Source: Syntrophobacterales bacterium
GTDB taxonomy: Bacteria; Desulfobacterota; Desulfobaccia; Desulfobaccales; 0-14-0-80-60-11
DNA: 20,204 nucleotides
Direction of reading: 5' to 3'
Assembly (NCBI GenBank): GCA_023229795.1
Contig: JALNYP010000067.1
Location: 1 to 20,204, forward strand
The position numbers and the translations under genes are program-made. This document shows positions 7,134 to 13,852 of the stretch, one piece after another (position 1 is the first letter of the stretch; each line of letters begins with the position of its first letter). The notes beneath the pieces were generated by a model. That model searched no databases and was not told the DNA's origin. It was given only the letters and a program-made list of their open reading frames with translations.

Positions 7134-9263
7134 TCAACCGATAAAAATCCTGGCGTCCAGGACCACTGCGCCCTGGCCCTCTTCGAAGACCGTAAAGGGG
7201 TTCATGTCCAGTTCTTTCAATTCGGCAAAGTCCAAGGCCATTTGGGAGAGGCGCTCCAGGCATTCCCCGATGGCCGACAGATCAGCCGGCGGCAGGCCCC
7301 GATAACCCGTCAGGGTCCGGTAGCCCTTGAGGCCCTGGATCATTTTCAGGGCCCAATCCTCGGAAATGGGCGCCAACTGGAAGGTGACATCCCGGAACAC
7401 CTCGACAAAGGTGCCACCCAGGCCGAACATCAAGAGCGGCCCGAAATGGGGGTCCCGGCTCATGCCCAGGATGGTCTCCCGGCCCGCGGGCATCATTTTC
7501 TGCACCAGCATGCCTTGCACGTCGGCCCCGGGGTGCGCCTGGTCCACCGCCGCCAGGATCTCGCCGTAAGCCTTAAGGACTTCGTCCCCGCCGGCCAGGT
7601 TCAGCTTCACCCCGCCCACGTCGAATTTGTGGATAACATCTGGGGAGACGATTTTCAGAGCCACCGGGTAGCCCATGGCCTCGGCCGCCTGGACCGCCTC
7701 GTCTGGACTATGGGTCCAGGTATAAGGCCCCACCGGGAACCCGTAAGCCCGGAATATCTCATGCGCCTCCGGCTCCAAAACGTACTTGCGCCCGGCCGCC
7801 TTGACCCGGTTCAACACCGCCTGCACCCGCTCCCGGTCCACATCGGTAAAGGTCTTCACGTCATAGCGGTCCCGATGAATACTGGTGGCGTAGCGGCCCA
7901 TGGCCGCCATGCTCCGGACCGCCTCTTCCGGAAAGTGGTAATGCGGCAGATGCGCCTTGGACCAGATAGCCAGGGTTTCCTCGATTTCCCCCAGGGCCAT
8001 CTGACAGACCAGGGTGGGCTTGTGGTACTTCGGCGCCACCTCCGCCACCGTGGCGGCGATGGCCGCCAGGTTGGTCATGAGCTGCGGGGTCGAAATGACG
8101 ATCACCCCGTCCACATTGGCATCCCCCAGGACCCCTTCCAGCGCGGCACGGTAGCGATCCTCCCGGGCGTCCCCCAGCACATCCACCGGATTGTGGAGGT
8201 TGGCTGCCGGAGGCAGACTCGCCCTGAGCTTGGCCACAGTGCTCTCTTCGAACTCCGCGATCTCCAGGCCATAGCGCACCGCGGCGTCGGTGGTCATGAT
8301 GCCCAGGCCGCCCGCATTAGTCACAATGGCTACCCGATTGCCCTGGGGGATCGGCTGGGTGGAAAAAGCCAGGGCATAGTCGAACAGCTCCTCCAGAGAT
8401 TCCACCCGCAGCACCCCGCATTGGGCAAAGAGGGCGTCATAGGCCTGGTCGGAGCCGGCCAGGGCCCCGGTGTGAGACGACGCCGCCCGGGCCCCTGCCG
8501 CGGTCCTGCCGGACTTAATGGCCAGAATGGGCTTCTTGTTGCCCGCCTCCCCGGTGATCTCCCGGGCCAGTTGGAAAAATTTCTTCGGGTCGGTCAGGTC
8601 TTCCAGGTAAAACAGGATGACGTCCGTTTGCGGGTCGTCCTTCAGGTAGGCCAGAAAATCGTTCTCATTGAGGTCGGCCTTGTTGCCCACGGACACGAAC
8701 TTGGACAGGCCGATCTCCTCCCCCTGGGCGTATTCCAGGGCCGCCACCCCCACCGCCCCGCTCTGGGACACCAGGGCAATGTTGCCGGGGCGCGGCATCA
8801 GCCGGGCAAAAGAGCCGTTCAGCGACACCTGGGGGTCGGTATTGATGATGCCCAGGCAATTGGGCCCTAAAAGATGAATGTCGTTCTTATGAGCCGCCGC
8901 CAGGACCTCCTGTTCCTTGGCCACCCCCGCGCCGCCCAACTCCTTAAAGCCCGCGGTGATGACGATGGCCGCCTTGATCCCTTTCCGGCCGCACTCTTCC
9001 ATGACCCCAGGGACCGCGTCACTGGGCACGATGATGATGCTCAGGTCCACGGGGTCCGGGATGTCCAGGACCGATGGATAGGCCTTGACGCTCATGACGC
9101 TGGCAGCCTTGGGATTGACCGGGTACGCCACCCCGGCATAGCCGTTTTTAAAAACGTTGGCGAAGACCGCCTGCCCCACGCTGCCGACCCGGTTGGTAGC
9201 GCCGATGACCGCCACTGACCGCGGCGCAAACAGGACGCTGAGATCATGAGTATCACGTTCCAT
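7134..9263 (-). CDS. ADP-forming acetate/acyl-CoA ligase, fused alpha-beta subunits
   Basis: The product has 709 residues, the usual size of the fused enzyme. Residues of about 8-140 are the CoA-binding Rossmann domain (FAPRSVAVIGATNRVGSVG). About 150-460 are the two succinyl-CoA-ligase-like domains, with the phospho-accepting His264 in ASSHTGALAG. About 490-709 are the ATP-grasp domain (GYPVALKIVSPDVIHKFDVG). The enzyme interconverts acyl-CoA + ADP + Pi with acid + CoA + ATP, giving ATP by substrate-level phosphorylation in fermenting and acetogenic anaerobes, or activating the acid in reverse. The acyl substrate cannot be read from the sequence. Family members without demonstrated ligase activity include protein acyltransferases, but this protein lacks a GNAT domain. 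Its start overlaps the end of the hydrogenase protease gene by 11 bases, with AAAGG upstream, so translation is probably coupled. Confidence 0.9.
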   Translation of the reverse strand: MERDTHDLSVLFAPRSVAVIGATNRVGSVGQAVFANVFKNGYAGVAYPVNPKAASVMSVKAYPSVLDIPDPVDLSIIIVPSDAVPGVMEECGRKGIKAAIVITAGFKELGGAGVAKEQEVLAAAHKNDIHLLGPNCLGIINTDPQVSLNGSFARLMPRPGNIALVSQSGAVGVAALEYAQGEEIGLSKFVSVGNKADLNENDFLAYLKDDPQTDVILFYLEDLTDPKKFFQLAREITGEAGNKKPILAIKSGRTAAGARAASSHTGALAGSDQAYDALFAQCGVLRVESLEELFDYALAFSTQPIPQGNRVAIVTNAGGLGIMTTDAAVRYGLEIAEFEESTVAKLRASLPPAANLHNPVDVLGDAREDRYRAALEGVLGDANVDGVIVISTPQLMTNLAAIAATVAEVAPKYHKPTLVCQMALGEIEETLAIWSKAHLPHYHFPEEAVRSMAAMGRYATSIHRDRYDVKTFTDVDRERVQAVLNRVKAAGRKYVLEPEAHEIFRAYGFPVGPYTWTHSPDEAVQAAEAMGYPVALKIVSPDVIHKFDVGGVKLNLAGGDEVLKAYGEILAAVDQAHPGADVQGMLVQKMMPAGRETILGMSRDPHFGPLLMFGLGGTFVEVFRDVTFQLAPISEDWALKMIQGLKGYRTLTGYRGLPPADLSAIGECLERLSQMALDFAELKELDMNPFTVFEEGQGAVVLDARIFIG

Positions 9264-9762
9264 CTGTTCGCCTTTCTGGCCGGGGAACGCCCTTAAGCCG
9301 CTCCCGGATCTCTTGTTTTATACGCCGCACCATCTCCGGGATGGCCGCGGCTACTTCCGGGGATAAATCCCGGCCCGAATCGAAATTCTGCCCTTCGATC
9401 CCGTAAATAATCAGAAGAGGAGGCAATTCCCCCAACACCCGCGCCAGGGCCAGGGCTTCGGCCACTCCCCACCCATGGGACGAAGGCGACCGGGAAAATT
9501 CCATCGGCACTTCGCCCTGGTGGGCGTCAAAGCGATACCTAGTTCCCGGCGGCCCGCCGGAGGAGACCGCGTCCACCACGATCACCCCGTCGGCGCCGTT
9601 AAAGGCGTCTTGCACCTCCCCGGCCGTGCCCCGGCATTCGACCACCTCCACCTGCGATAGCTTCTCGGCCGCCAGCCCCCGGGCCACCAGGAGACCGGCG
9701 GCATCGTCACCGCGCCATTCGTTGCCCACCCCAATGACTTTCATTTTCGGGAGAGTATTCAT
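9253..9762 (-). CDS. [NiFe]-hydrogenase maturation endopeptidase
   Basis: The product has 169 residues from the ATG at 9762. It belongs to the HyaD/HybD/HoxW family of proteases that remove the C-terminal tail of the hydrogenase large subunit after nickel insertion. The signature GVGNEWRGDDAAG is at residues 11-23, where Asp20 sits at the nickel-sensing acidic position. VVDAV supplies the second acidic ligand, and SSHGWG gives the His ligand. The neighbouring large-subunit gene encodes a cleavable tail, which fits. A TTG at 9780 would extend the frame by six residues, but it lies in a small hairpin (TCAGC at 9774-9778, GCTGA at 9783-9787), so I prefer 9762; another ATG at 9744 is also possible. 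None has a strong ribosome-binding site. The gene overlaps the acyl-CoA ligase start. Confidence 0.9.
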   Translation of the reverse strand: MNTLPKMKVIGVGNEWRGDDAAGLLVARGLAAEKLSQVEVVECRGTAGEVQDAFNGADGVIVVDAVSSGGPPGTRYRFDAHQGEVPMEFSRSPSSHGWGVAEALALARVLGELPPLLIIYGIEGQNFDSGRDLSPEVAAAIPEMVRRIKQEIRERLKGVPRPERRTDGT

Positions 9763-9851
9763 GGATATAGCTTTCAGCAAAAGCTGAGGCGGTGGTGGCC
9801 TCCATTCCGGGAGCGCTATTTAATAACTGATTGGCATGTAATTCCTTCTGA

Positions 9852-9886
9852 CTGAAAACCGAAAACTGAAAACTGAAAACTGAAAA
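9852..9886. repeat. Five tandem copies of a 7-bp unit (CTGAAAA)
   Basis: CTGAAAA, CCGAAAA, CTGAAAA, CTGAAAA, CTGAAAA run without gaps at 9852-9886, starting five bases beyond the stop of the hydrogenase large-subunit gene. The read is certain; four units are identical and one has a single T-to-C change. Heptanucleotide repeats of this TTTTCAG type occur between genes in many bacteria and vary in copy number. It separates the large-subunit gene from the protease gene. Confidence 0.9.
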
Positions 9887-9891
9887 CCGCC

Positions 9892-11181
9892 TTAAAGGCG
9901 CTCCAATTTGACCTTCAAAAAATGCGTGGCGCAGGAGATACACGGGTCATAATTGCGCACCATCTGTTCGCACTGCCAGGTGAGCTGCTCTTCGGGCATG
10001 GCCAGGCGCGGCGTCACGAAGTCACGGAGATCGTCCTCAATGGTCTTCTGATTCTGGGAGGTGGGAGGCACGATCTTGGCAAGCTGTATCACCCCGTCCG
10101 CATCCAGCCGGTAGCGGTGGTACAGCAGCCCCCGGGGCGCCTCCGTGGCCGCGCAGCCTTCGGTCGCCTGGGGCTCGATTTTCACGGCGGACGCCTCCGG
10201 CCGCTCGTAGGCCTTGATGATAGCCAGGGCCTCCTCCACCGCATAGAGCGTCTCCACCGCCCGGACTACGATGCTCTTAAAGGGGTTGCGGCAGACCGGC
10301 CCCAAACCGGCCTCCCGGGCCGCCTCCCGGGCCAGGGGCGTGAGCCGGTCAAAATTCAGGTTGTACCGGGCCAGGGGACCGACAAAATAGGCGCCCCGTT
10401 CCTTGAGGCTCGAGTGCAGGGCATGGGAATAAGGCACCTGCTCCTCCACAAAGTGGGCGTCGTAGTCCTGGACCGCGATATCCAGACCTTTATTGGAAAC
10501 CAGCCGCCCCTCGTTGAAGGGATACTCCTCGCTGTGCCTTAAAGCCACAAACTCATAGTCCTGTTCGAACTCCGGGAATTCAAAGCCGCCCACCCAGCGC
10601 ACCGCGTCTTTCGCCGCGTCCCGGGCCCACTTGAGGTTCTCCGCCAGGGGTGCCAGGTCCCGCTTCCGGGGGGCCTTATAAAAGCCCCCCACCCGGACGT
10701 TGATGGGATGAATCTCCCGGCCGCCCAGGGTGCTGACGATCTCATTCCCCACCTTCTTCAGCTTCAGCCCCATTTTTACCGTGTCCGGGTGATCCTGGGC
10801 CATGCGGATGGCGTCCTGATACCCTAAGAAATCCGGGGCGTGCAGCATAAAGACGTGCAGGGTGTGGGATTCGATCCACTCGCCGCAATAGAGCAGCCGC
10901 CGCAGGGACCGGAGGGGACCGGTCACCGTCACTCCCAGGGCGGCCTCCAGGGCGTGCACCGCGCTCATCTGGTAAGCGACCGGGCAGATGCCGCAGATAC
11001 GGCTGGTAATGTCCGGGGCTTCGGTGAAGTTGCGGCCTCTTAAAAAGGCCTCAAAAAAGCGGGGCGGCTCAAAGATTCTCAGCTCCACCCGGGAGACCGC
11101 GTCGTCCTTGATCCGGATGTTGAGCCCCCCTTCCCCTTCCACCCGGGTCAGGTATTTGACGTTGATGGTCTTAGTGGTCAT
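9892..11181 (-). CDS. [NiFe]-hydrogenase large (alpha) subunit, group 3b-like
   Basis: The product has 429 residues and is the NiFe catalytic subunit. I start it at the ATG at 11181 because the family's N-terminal motif (RVEGEGGLNI) follows at once and AGGAG lies upstream; an in-frame start at 11256 would add a non-family stretch inside the small-subunit gene. Nickel ligands are Cys63 and Cys66 (RICGIC) and the C-terminal pair in DPCISCATH. Nine residues (FLKVKLERL) follow that His and should be removed by the neighbouring protease. No Tat signal is present on either subunit, so the enzyme is cytoplasmic. The company of beta and gamma subunits points to group 3b, which couples H2 to NADP(H). 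The position of the usual His after RICGIC is Tyr70. Its start overlaps the small-subunit gene by 11 bases. Confidence 0.92.
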   Translation of the reverse strand: MTTKTINVKYLTRVEGEGGLNIRIKDDAVSRVELRIFEPPRFFEAFLRGRNFTEAPDITSRICGICPVAYQMSAVHALEAALGVTVTGPLRSLRRLLYCGEWIESHTLHVFMLHAPDFLGYQDAIRMAQDHPDTVKMGLKLKKVGNEIVSTLGGREIHPINVRVGGFYKAPRKRDLAPLAENLKWARDAAKDAVRWVGGFEFPEFEQDYEFVALRHSEEYPFNEGRLVSNKGLDIAVQDYDAHFVEEQVPYSHALHSSLKERGAYFVGPLARYNLNFDRLTPLAREAAREAGLGPVCRNPFKSIVVRAVETLYAVEEALAIIKAYERPEASAVKIEPQATEGCAATEAPRGLLYHRYRLDADGVIQLAKIVPPTSQNQKTIEDDLRDFVTPRLAMPEEQLTWQCEQMVRNYDPCISCATHFLKVKLERL

Positions 11182-11953
11182 GGGCTTCGCTCTCCTGGCG
11201 AAACGCCGGGGCGTTGGCGTAGAAGGCCCGGAAGGCCCGCACCAGGTTGGCCTCACTCACCCCCATCTTCTGGGAGAACCAGGCGCTCAAGGACGCAGTA
11301 TTGGGCGTCTCCTTGGGGCCGTAGCAGCCGTAACACCCCCGCTGATAGGTGGGGCACAGCGCCCCGCAGCCGGCGTGGGTCACCGGCCCCAGACAGGGGG
11401 TGCCAGTCACCATGACACAGATATTGCCCCTGACCTTGCAGTCGAGACAGACGCTATGGGACCGGATCGCCGGGGGGCGGCCCTGCAAAAAGGTGCTGAT
11501 GACCTGCAAAAGCTGGCGCTTGTTGATGGGGCAGCCGTTCAGGCCATAATCCACTTTGACGTGGGCCGCGATGGGGGTGGATTCCTTTAAGGCCTCGATA
11601 TACTCCGGGTGCTCGTACACCGCGTCGATGAAGTCCTTGACGTCCTTAAAATTGCGCAGGGCCTGGATACCCCCGGAGTTGGCGCAGGTGCCGATGGCCA
11701 CCAGGAACTTGGAGGCCCGGCGCACCTGCTTGATCACTTCGGCGTCGTGGGGGGTGGTAATGGAGCCGTCCACCAGGGTCAGATCATACGGCCCCTTCAC
11801 CATGGCCCGGGAGGCCTCCACGAAATAGGCGATCTCCAGCTCCCCGGCAATGGCCAGCAGTTCGTCTTCACAATCCAGGAGAGACAGTTGACAGCCGTCG
11901 CACGAGGCGAATTTCCACACCGACAGCTTGGGTTTGCGCTTCTTAAGGGTCAT
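11171..11953 (-). CDS. [NiFe]-hydrogenase small (delta) subunit
   Basis: The product has 260 residues and carries the three [4Fe-4S] clusters that lead electrons away from the NiFe site. Proximal-cluster Cys are 18 and 21 (CDGCQ), 90 (GTCANSGG) and 141 (NGCP). The C-terminal half offers eight more Cys at 169, 172, 179, 187, 196, 200, 207 and 210, enough for the medial and distal clusters. There is no twin-arginine signal, in line with a cytoplasmic group 3 enzyme. The ribosome-binding site is weak: only GGGT is seen about 9-12 bases upstream of the ATG at 11953. The region just upstream is the AT-rich insert, which separates this gene from the gamma-subunit gene it would be expected to follow directly. 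Confidence 0.92.
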   Translation of the reverse strand: MTLKKRKPKLSVWKFASCDGCQLSLLDCEDELLAIAGELEIAYFVEASRAMVKGPYDLTLVDGSITTPHDAEVIKQVRRASKFLVAIGTCANSGGIQALRNFKDVKDFIDAVYEHPEYIEALKESTPIAAHVKVDYGLNGCPINKRQLLQVISTFLQGRPPAIRSHSVCLDCKVRGNICVMVTGTPCLGPVTHAGCGALCPTYQRGCYGCYGPKETPNTASLSAWFSQKMGVSEANLVRAFRAFYANAPAFRQESEAHDH

Positions 11954-12032
11954 TCTTGAATACCCACAGATTTTAATTTTTGGTCTTTATGGAAGAACTC
12001 AGTACCTCATTACATTGGCTAAAATATAATTA

Positions 12033-12473
12033 TTAAACAAACGGCATTTTGCATCTTGATAAAATAAAAGAAAGAAGAATATAATAAATAATAAATGGAA
12101 CCAATAGAGTAAAAATATAAGTGATGGCGATTAAATTTCCACCTAATGGCTTTATAAATTCTTCTTTGTACATATAAATTAAGATAAATAACATATTTAC
12201 AATTACAGATATTGAACCGAAAAATATAAAATCTGAAATTTTGTTGTTGGATATCAAACGGAATAGAATTGCACAAACCAGAGCTACACATATAGGAATA
12301 CCTATAATTATCATTCTCTCCGTCTTAGAAAATATTTTTAATTGATTAACAATAGGGAATTTTTTCTGTTTATTATAATCTTTGCCATAAATATGTTTTG
12401 ATAACACACGGCTAAAATAGAAGCCGATAATAATGGAAACCAGAACAAGAATGTATAAAAGGATGTCTGCCAT
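12033..12473 (-). CDS. AT-rich gene for a four-helix membrane protein, inserted in the hydrogenase operon
   Basis: The product has 146 residues and no family I recognise. About four hydrophobic helices are visible: residues 4-24, 53-72, 82-101 and 113-135. A basic cytoplasmic-type loop (KDYNKQKKFP) follows helix 1. There is no signal peptide, Cys-rich site or catalytic motif. Base composition is the striking point: in the lines from 12061 to 12480, 110 of 420 bases are G or C (26%), against 58-68% in flanking lines. The ATG follows the gamma-subunit stop after three bases, and the Shine-Dalgarno GGGAGG lies in the last codons of that gene, so translation should be efficient. Codon use is dominated by A/T-ending codons, unlike all neighbours, which suggests transfer from an AT-rich genome. 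A membrane anchor for the hydrogenase, a toxin-immunity or phage-type protein, or a chance passenger are all possible. Confidence 0.7.
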   Translation of the reverse strand: MADILLYILVLVSIIIGFYFSRVLSKHIYGKDYNKQKKFPIVNQLKIFSKTERMIIIGIPICVALVCAILFRLISNNKISDFIFFGSISVIVNMLFILIYMYKEEFIKPLGGNLIAITYIFTLLVPFIIYYILLSFILSRCKMPFV

Positions 12474-12476
12474 GAG

Positions 12477-13316
12477 TCAGACCTCCCGCCGCTCGAACCA
12501 GGTCTGCACGCGGTCATAGCGGAACACCGGGCCGTCCTTGCAGACAAAGAACGGTCCCCACTGGCAGTGGCCGCACAGCCCGACGCCGCATTTCATGTTG
12601 CGCTCCATGGATACGTAAATCTGCTCGGGTTTGAGCCCCTGGCTCATGAGTTCCTGGATCGTGAAGCGCATCATCACTCCGGGTCCGCAGACCAGGGCCG
12701 TGGTGGTGGGAGGATCAAACCTGGCCCGGGCGATAATTTTCGTCACCACCCCCACGTTGCCCCGCCAGTCGCCTTCGGAGGCGTCCACCGTGACGTGCAC
12801 CCTGAGATCGAAGCGGCCCCGCCAGCGCTCCAGTTCCTTGCGGTAGAGCAGATCCTTGGGGGTCCGGGCGCCGTAGATCACTTCGACGTTACCGTATTCG
12901 CCCCGCTGATTGAGAATGTGGTACAGGGCCGGCCGCAAGGGCGCCAGGCCCAGGCCGCCGGCAATGATCAAGACGTCTTGCCCCGCCAACTGAGCCACCG
13001 GCCAGGGCACGCCGAACGGACCCCGCACTCCCAGCACCTCGCCTTTCTTCAATCGGCAGATGGCCCGGGTCACGTTGCCCACGTCCCGCACCGTATGCAC
13101 CAGGGTTTCGGCGCGGGCCGGATCGCCGCTGATGGAAATAGGCGCCTCGCCGGCCCCAAAGGCATAGAGCATATTGAACTGCCCCGGGGCAAACGCGAAA
13201 TTCGCCGCCTCCTCCGGCCGCTTCAGGTCCAGGGTATAGGTATCGGAGGTTTCCCGCTTGACCCTTTGGACTACAAAAGGAGTCGGGATCATGGGGTCCG
13301 GCAAGTTTGAAGTCAT
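12477..13316 (-). CDS. Hydrogenase FAD/NAD(P)-binding gamma subunit
   Basis: The product has 279 residues and is a ferredoxin-NADP reductase-type flavoprotein like the gamma subunit of sulfhydrogenases and subunit B of anaerobic sulfite reductase. An FAD-binding barrel (about 10-105, with EAPISIS in place of the usual RxYS) precedes the NAD(P)-binding domain (about 112-235, GGLGLAPLRP and CGPGVMM). A C-terminal [2Fe-2S] motif has Cys243, 248, 251 and 259 (CGVGLCGHC, then VC). It should pass electrons between NAD(P)H and the Fe-S chain of the beta and small subunits. Whether NAD or NADP is preferred cannot be told. The ATG at 13316 has GGGAAG upstream. Its last codons supply the ribosome-binding site of the following AT-rich gene. 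Confidence 0.92.
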   Translation of the reverse strand: MTSNLPDPMIPTPFVVQRVKRETSDTYTLDLKRPEEAANFAFAPGQFNMLYAFGAGEAPISISGDPARAETLVHTVRDVGNVTRAICRLKKGEVLGVRGPFGVPWPVAQLAGQDVLIIAGGLGLAPLRPALYHILNQRGEYGNVEVIYGARTPKDLLYRKELERWRGRFDLRVHVTVDASEGDWRGNVGVVTKIIARARFDPPTTTALVCGPGVMMRFTIQELMSQGLKPEQIYVSMERNMKCGVGLCGHCQWGPFFVCKDGPVFRYDRVQTWFERREV

Positions 13317-13395
13317 AAGTCTTCCCGCGGGGCGATCCTAAGGGCAGTCCCGAAATCGAGACCGTTCCGCTCAAGCCAGCTAGAAAATTATCTAA

Positions 13396-13848
13396 CTATC
13401 CATACATATCTGCCAGTTGCAGCTTGGTCACCCGAAACTGCACCGCCAGATGATGGGCGTAGCGTTTCATGAGTTCATAGCCGAAATCATGGTCCTGGTC
13501 GCATTTCGTCAACAGACACTGGACATCCAGGCTGATGACCCGGGTCAGTTGCAGGGCCCGGGCATCCAGGTGCCAGTGGTACGGCTGCTCCCACCACAGC
13601 CAGCCCAGCGCCTCCCCGTCTCCCAGGGTCTGGATGGTCACCGGACCCCGCCGGGCCCGGTAAATCTCCACGGCCACCTGGCCGTGGTGGATCACGTAAA
13701 ACTTCCGGGCCTCTGCCTCGTCCCGGCAAAGCATCTGCCCAGGGGCGAATTGCTCCCGGGAGGCGCATTCCAGGACCAGCTTGAGATGGCGGGGGGCCAG
13801 GTCTTTAAAAAACGGGTGGGCCGCCAGAATGGGTTCCATCGTCTCCAT
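13396..13848 (-). CDS. Stand-alone cyclic-nucleotide-binding-domain protein (no HTH)
   Basis: The product has 150 residues and is a Crp-like sensor domain with nothing else. The N-terminal helix (HPFFKDLAPRHLKLVLECA), the beta-roll (GQMLCRDEAEARKFYVIHHGQVAVEI) and a phosphate-binding-cassette region (GDGEALGW ... DARAL) are visible. The long C-helix (YELMKRYAHHLAVQFRVTKLQLADM) ends the protein, where Crp/Fnr proteins would continue into the DNA-binding domain. It therefore probably does not bind DNA and may instead regulate or assemble with the hydrogenase. The cassette keeps Gly-Glu and an Arg-Ala pair, so nucleotide binding is possible but not certain. The gene starts four bases after the beta-subunit stop, with AAGGAG overlapping that stop, so the two are translationally coupled. 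Confidence 0.85.
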   Translation of the reverse strand: METMEPILAAHPFFKDLAPRHLKLVLECASREQFAPGQMLCRDEAEARKFYVIHHGQVAVEIYRARRGPVTIQTLGDGEALGWLWWEQPYHWHLDARALQLTRVISLDVQCLLTKCDQDHDFGYELMKRYAHHLAVQFRVTKLQLADMYG

Positions 13849-13852
13849 GCAG

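Noticed and set aside
6285..8870. Plus-strand open frame of 861 codons
   Set aside because: It lies antisense to the rhodanese-ferritin and acyl-CoA ligase genes, has His/Gln/Gly-rich low-complexity translation and no family motif. It is a by-product of GC-rich codon use on the other strand.
9852..9886. Considered as a CRISPR remnant
   Set aside because: Units are 7 bp with no spacers, so it is a simple tandem repeat.
9707..9943. Minus-strand 78-codon frame across the heptamer repeat
   Set aside because: It overlaps both the large-subunit end and the protease start and mostly translates the repeat (FSVFS units).
11954..12476. Insertion sequence or integron cassette as the source of the AT-rich gene
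   Set aside because: No transposase, terminal inverted repeats or target duplication could be found at the borders by eye.
12567..13310. Plus-strand open frame of 247 codons
   Set aside because: Exact shadow of the FAD/NAD(P)-binding gamma subunit; His-rich translation without a fold.
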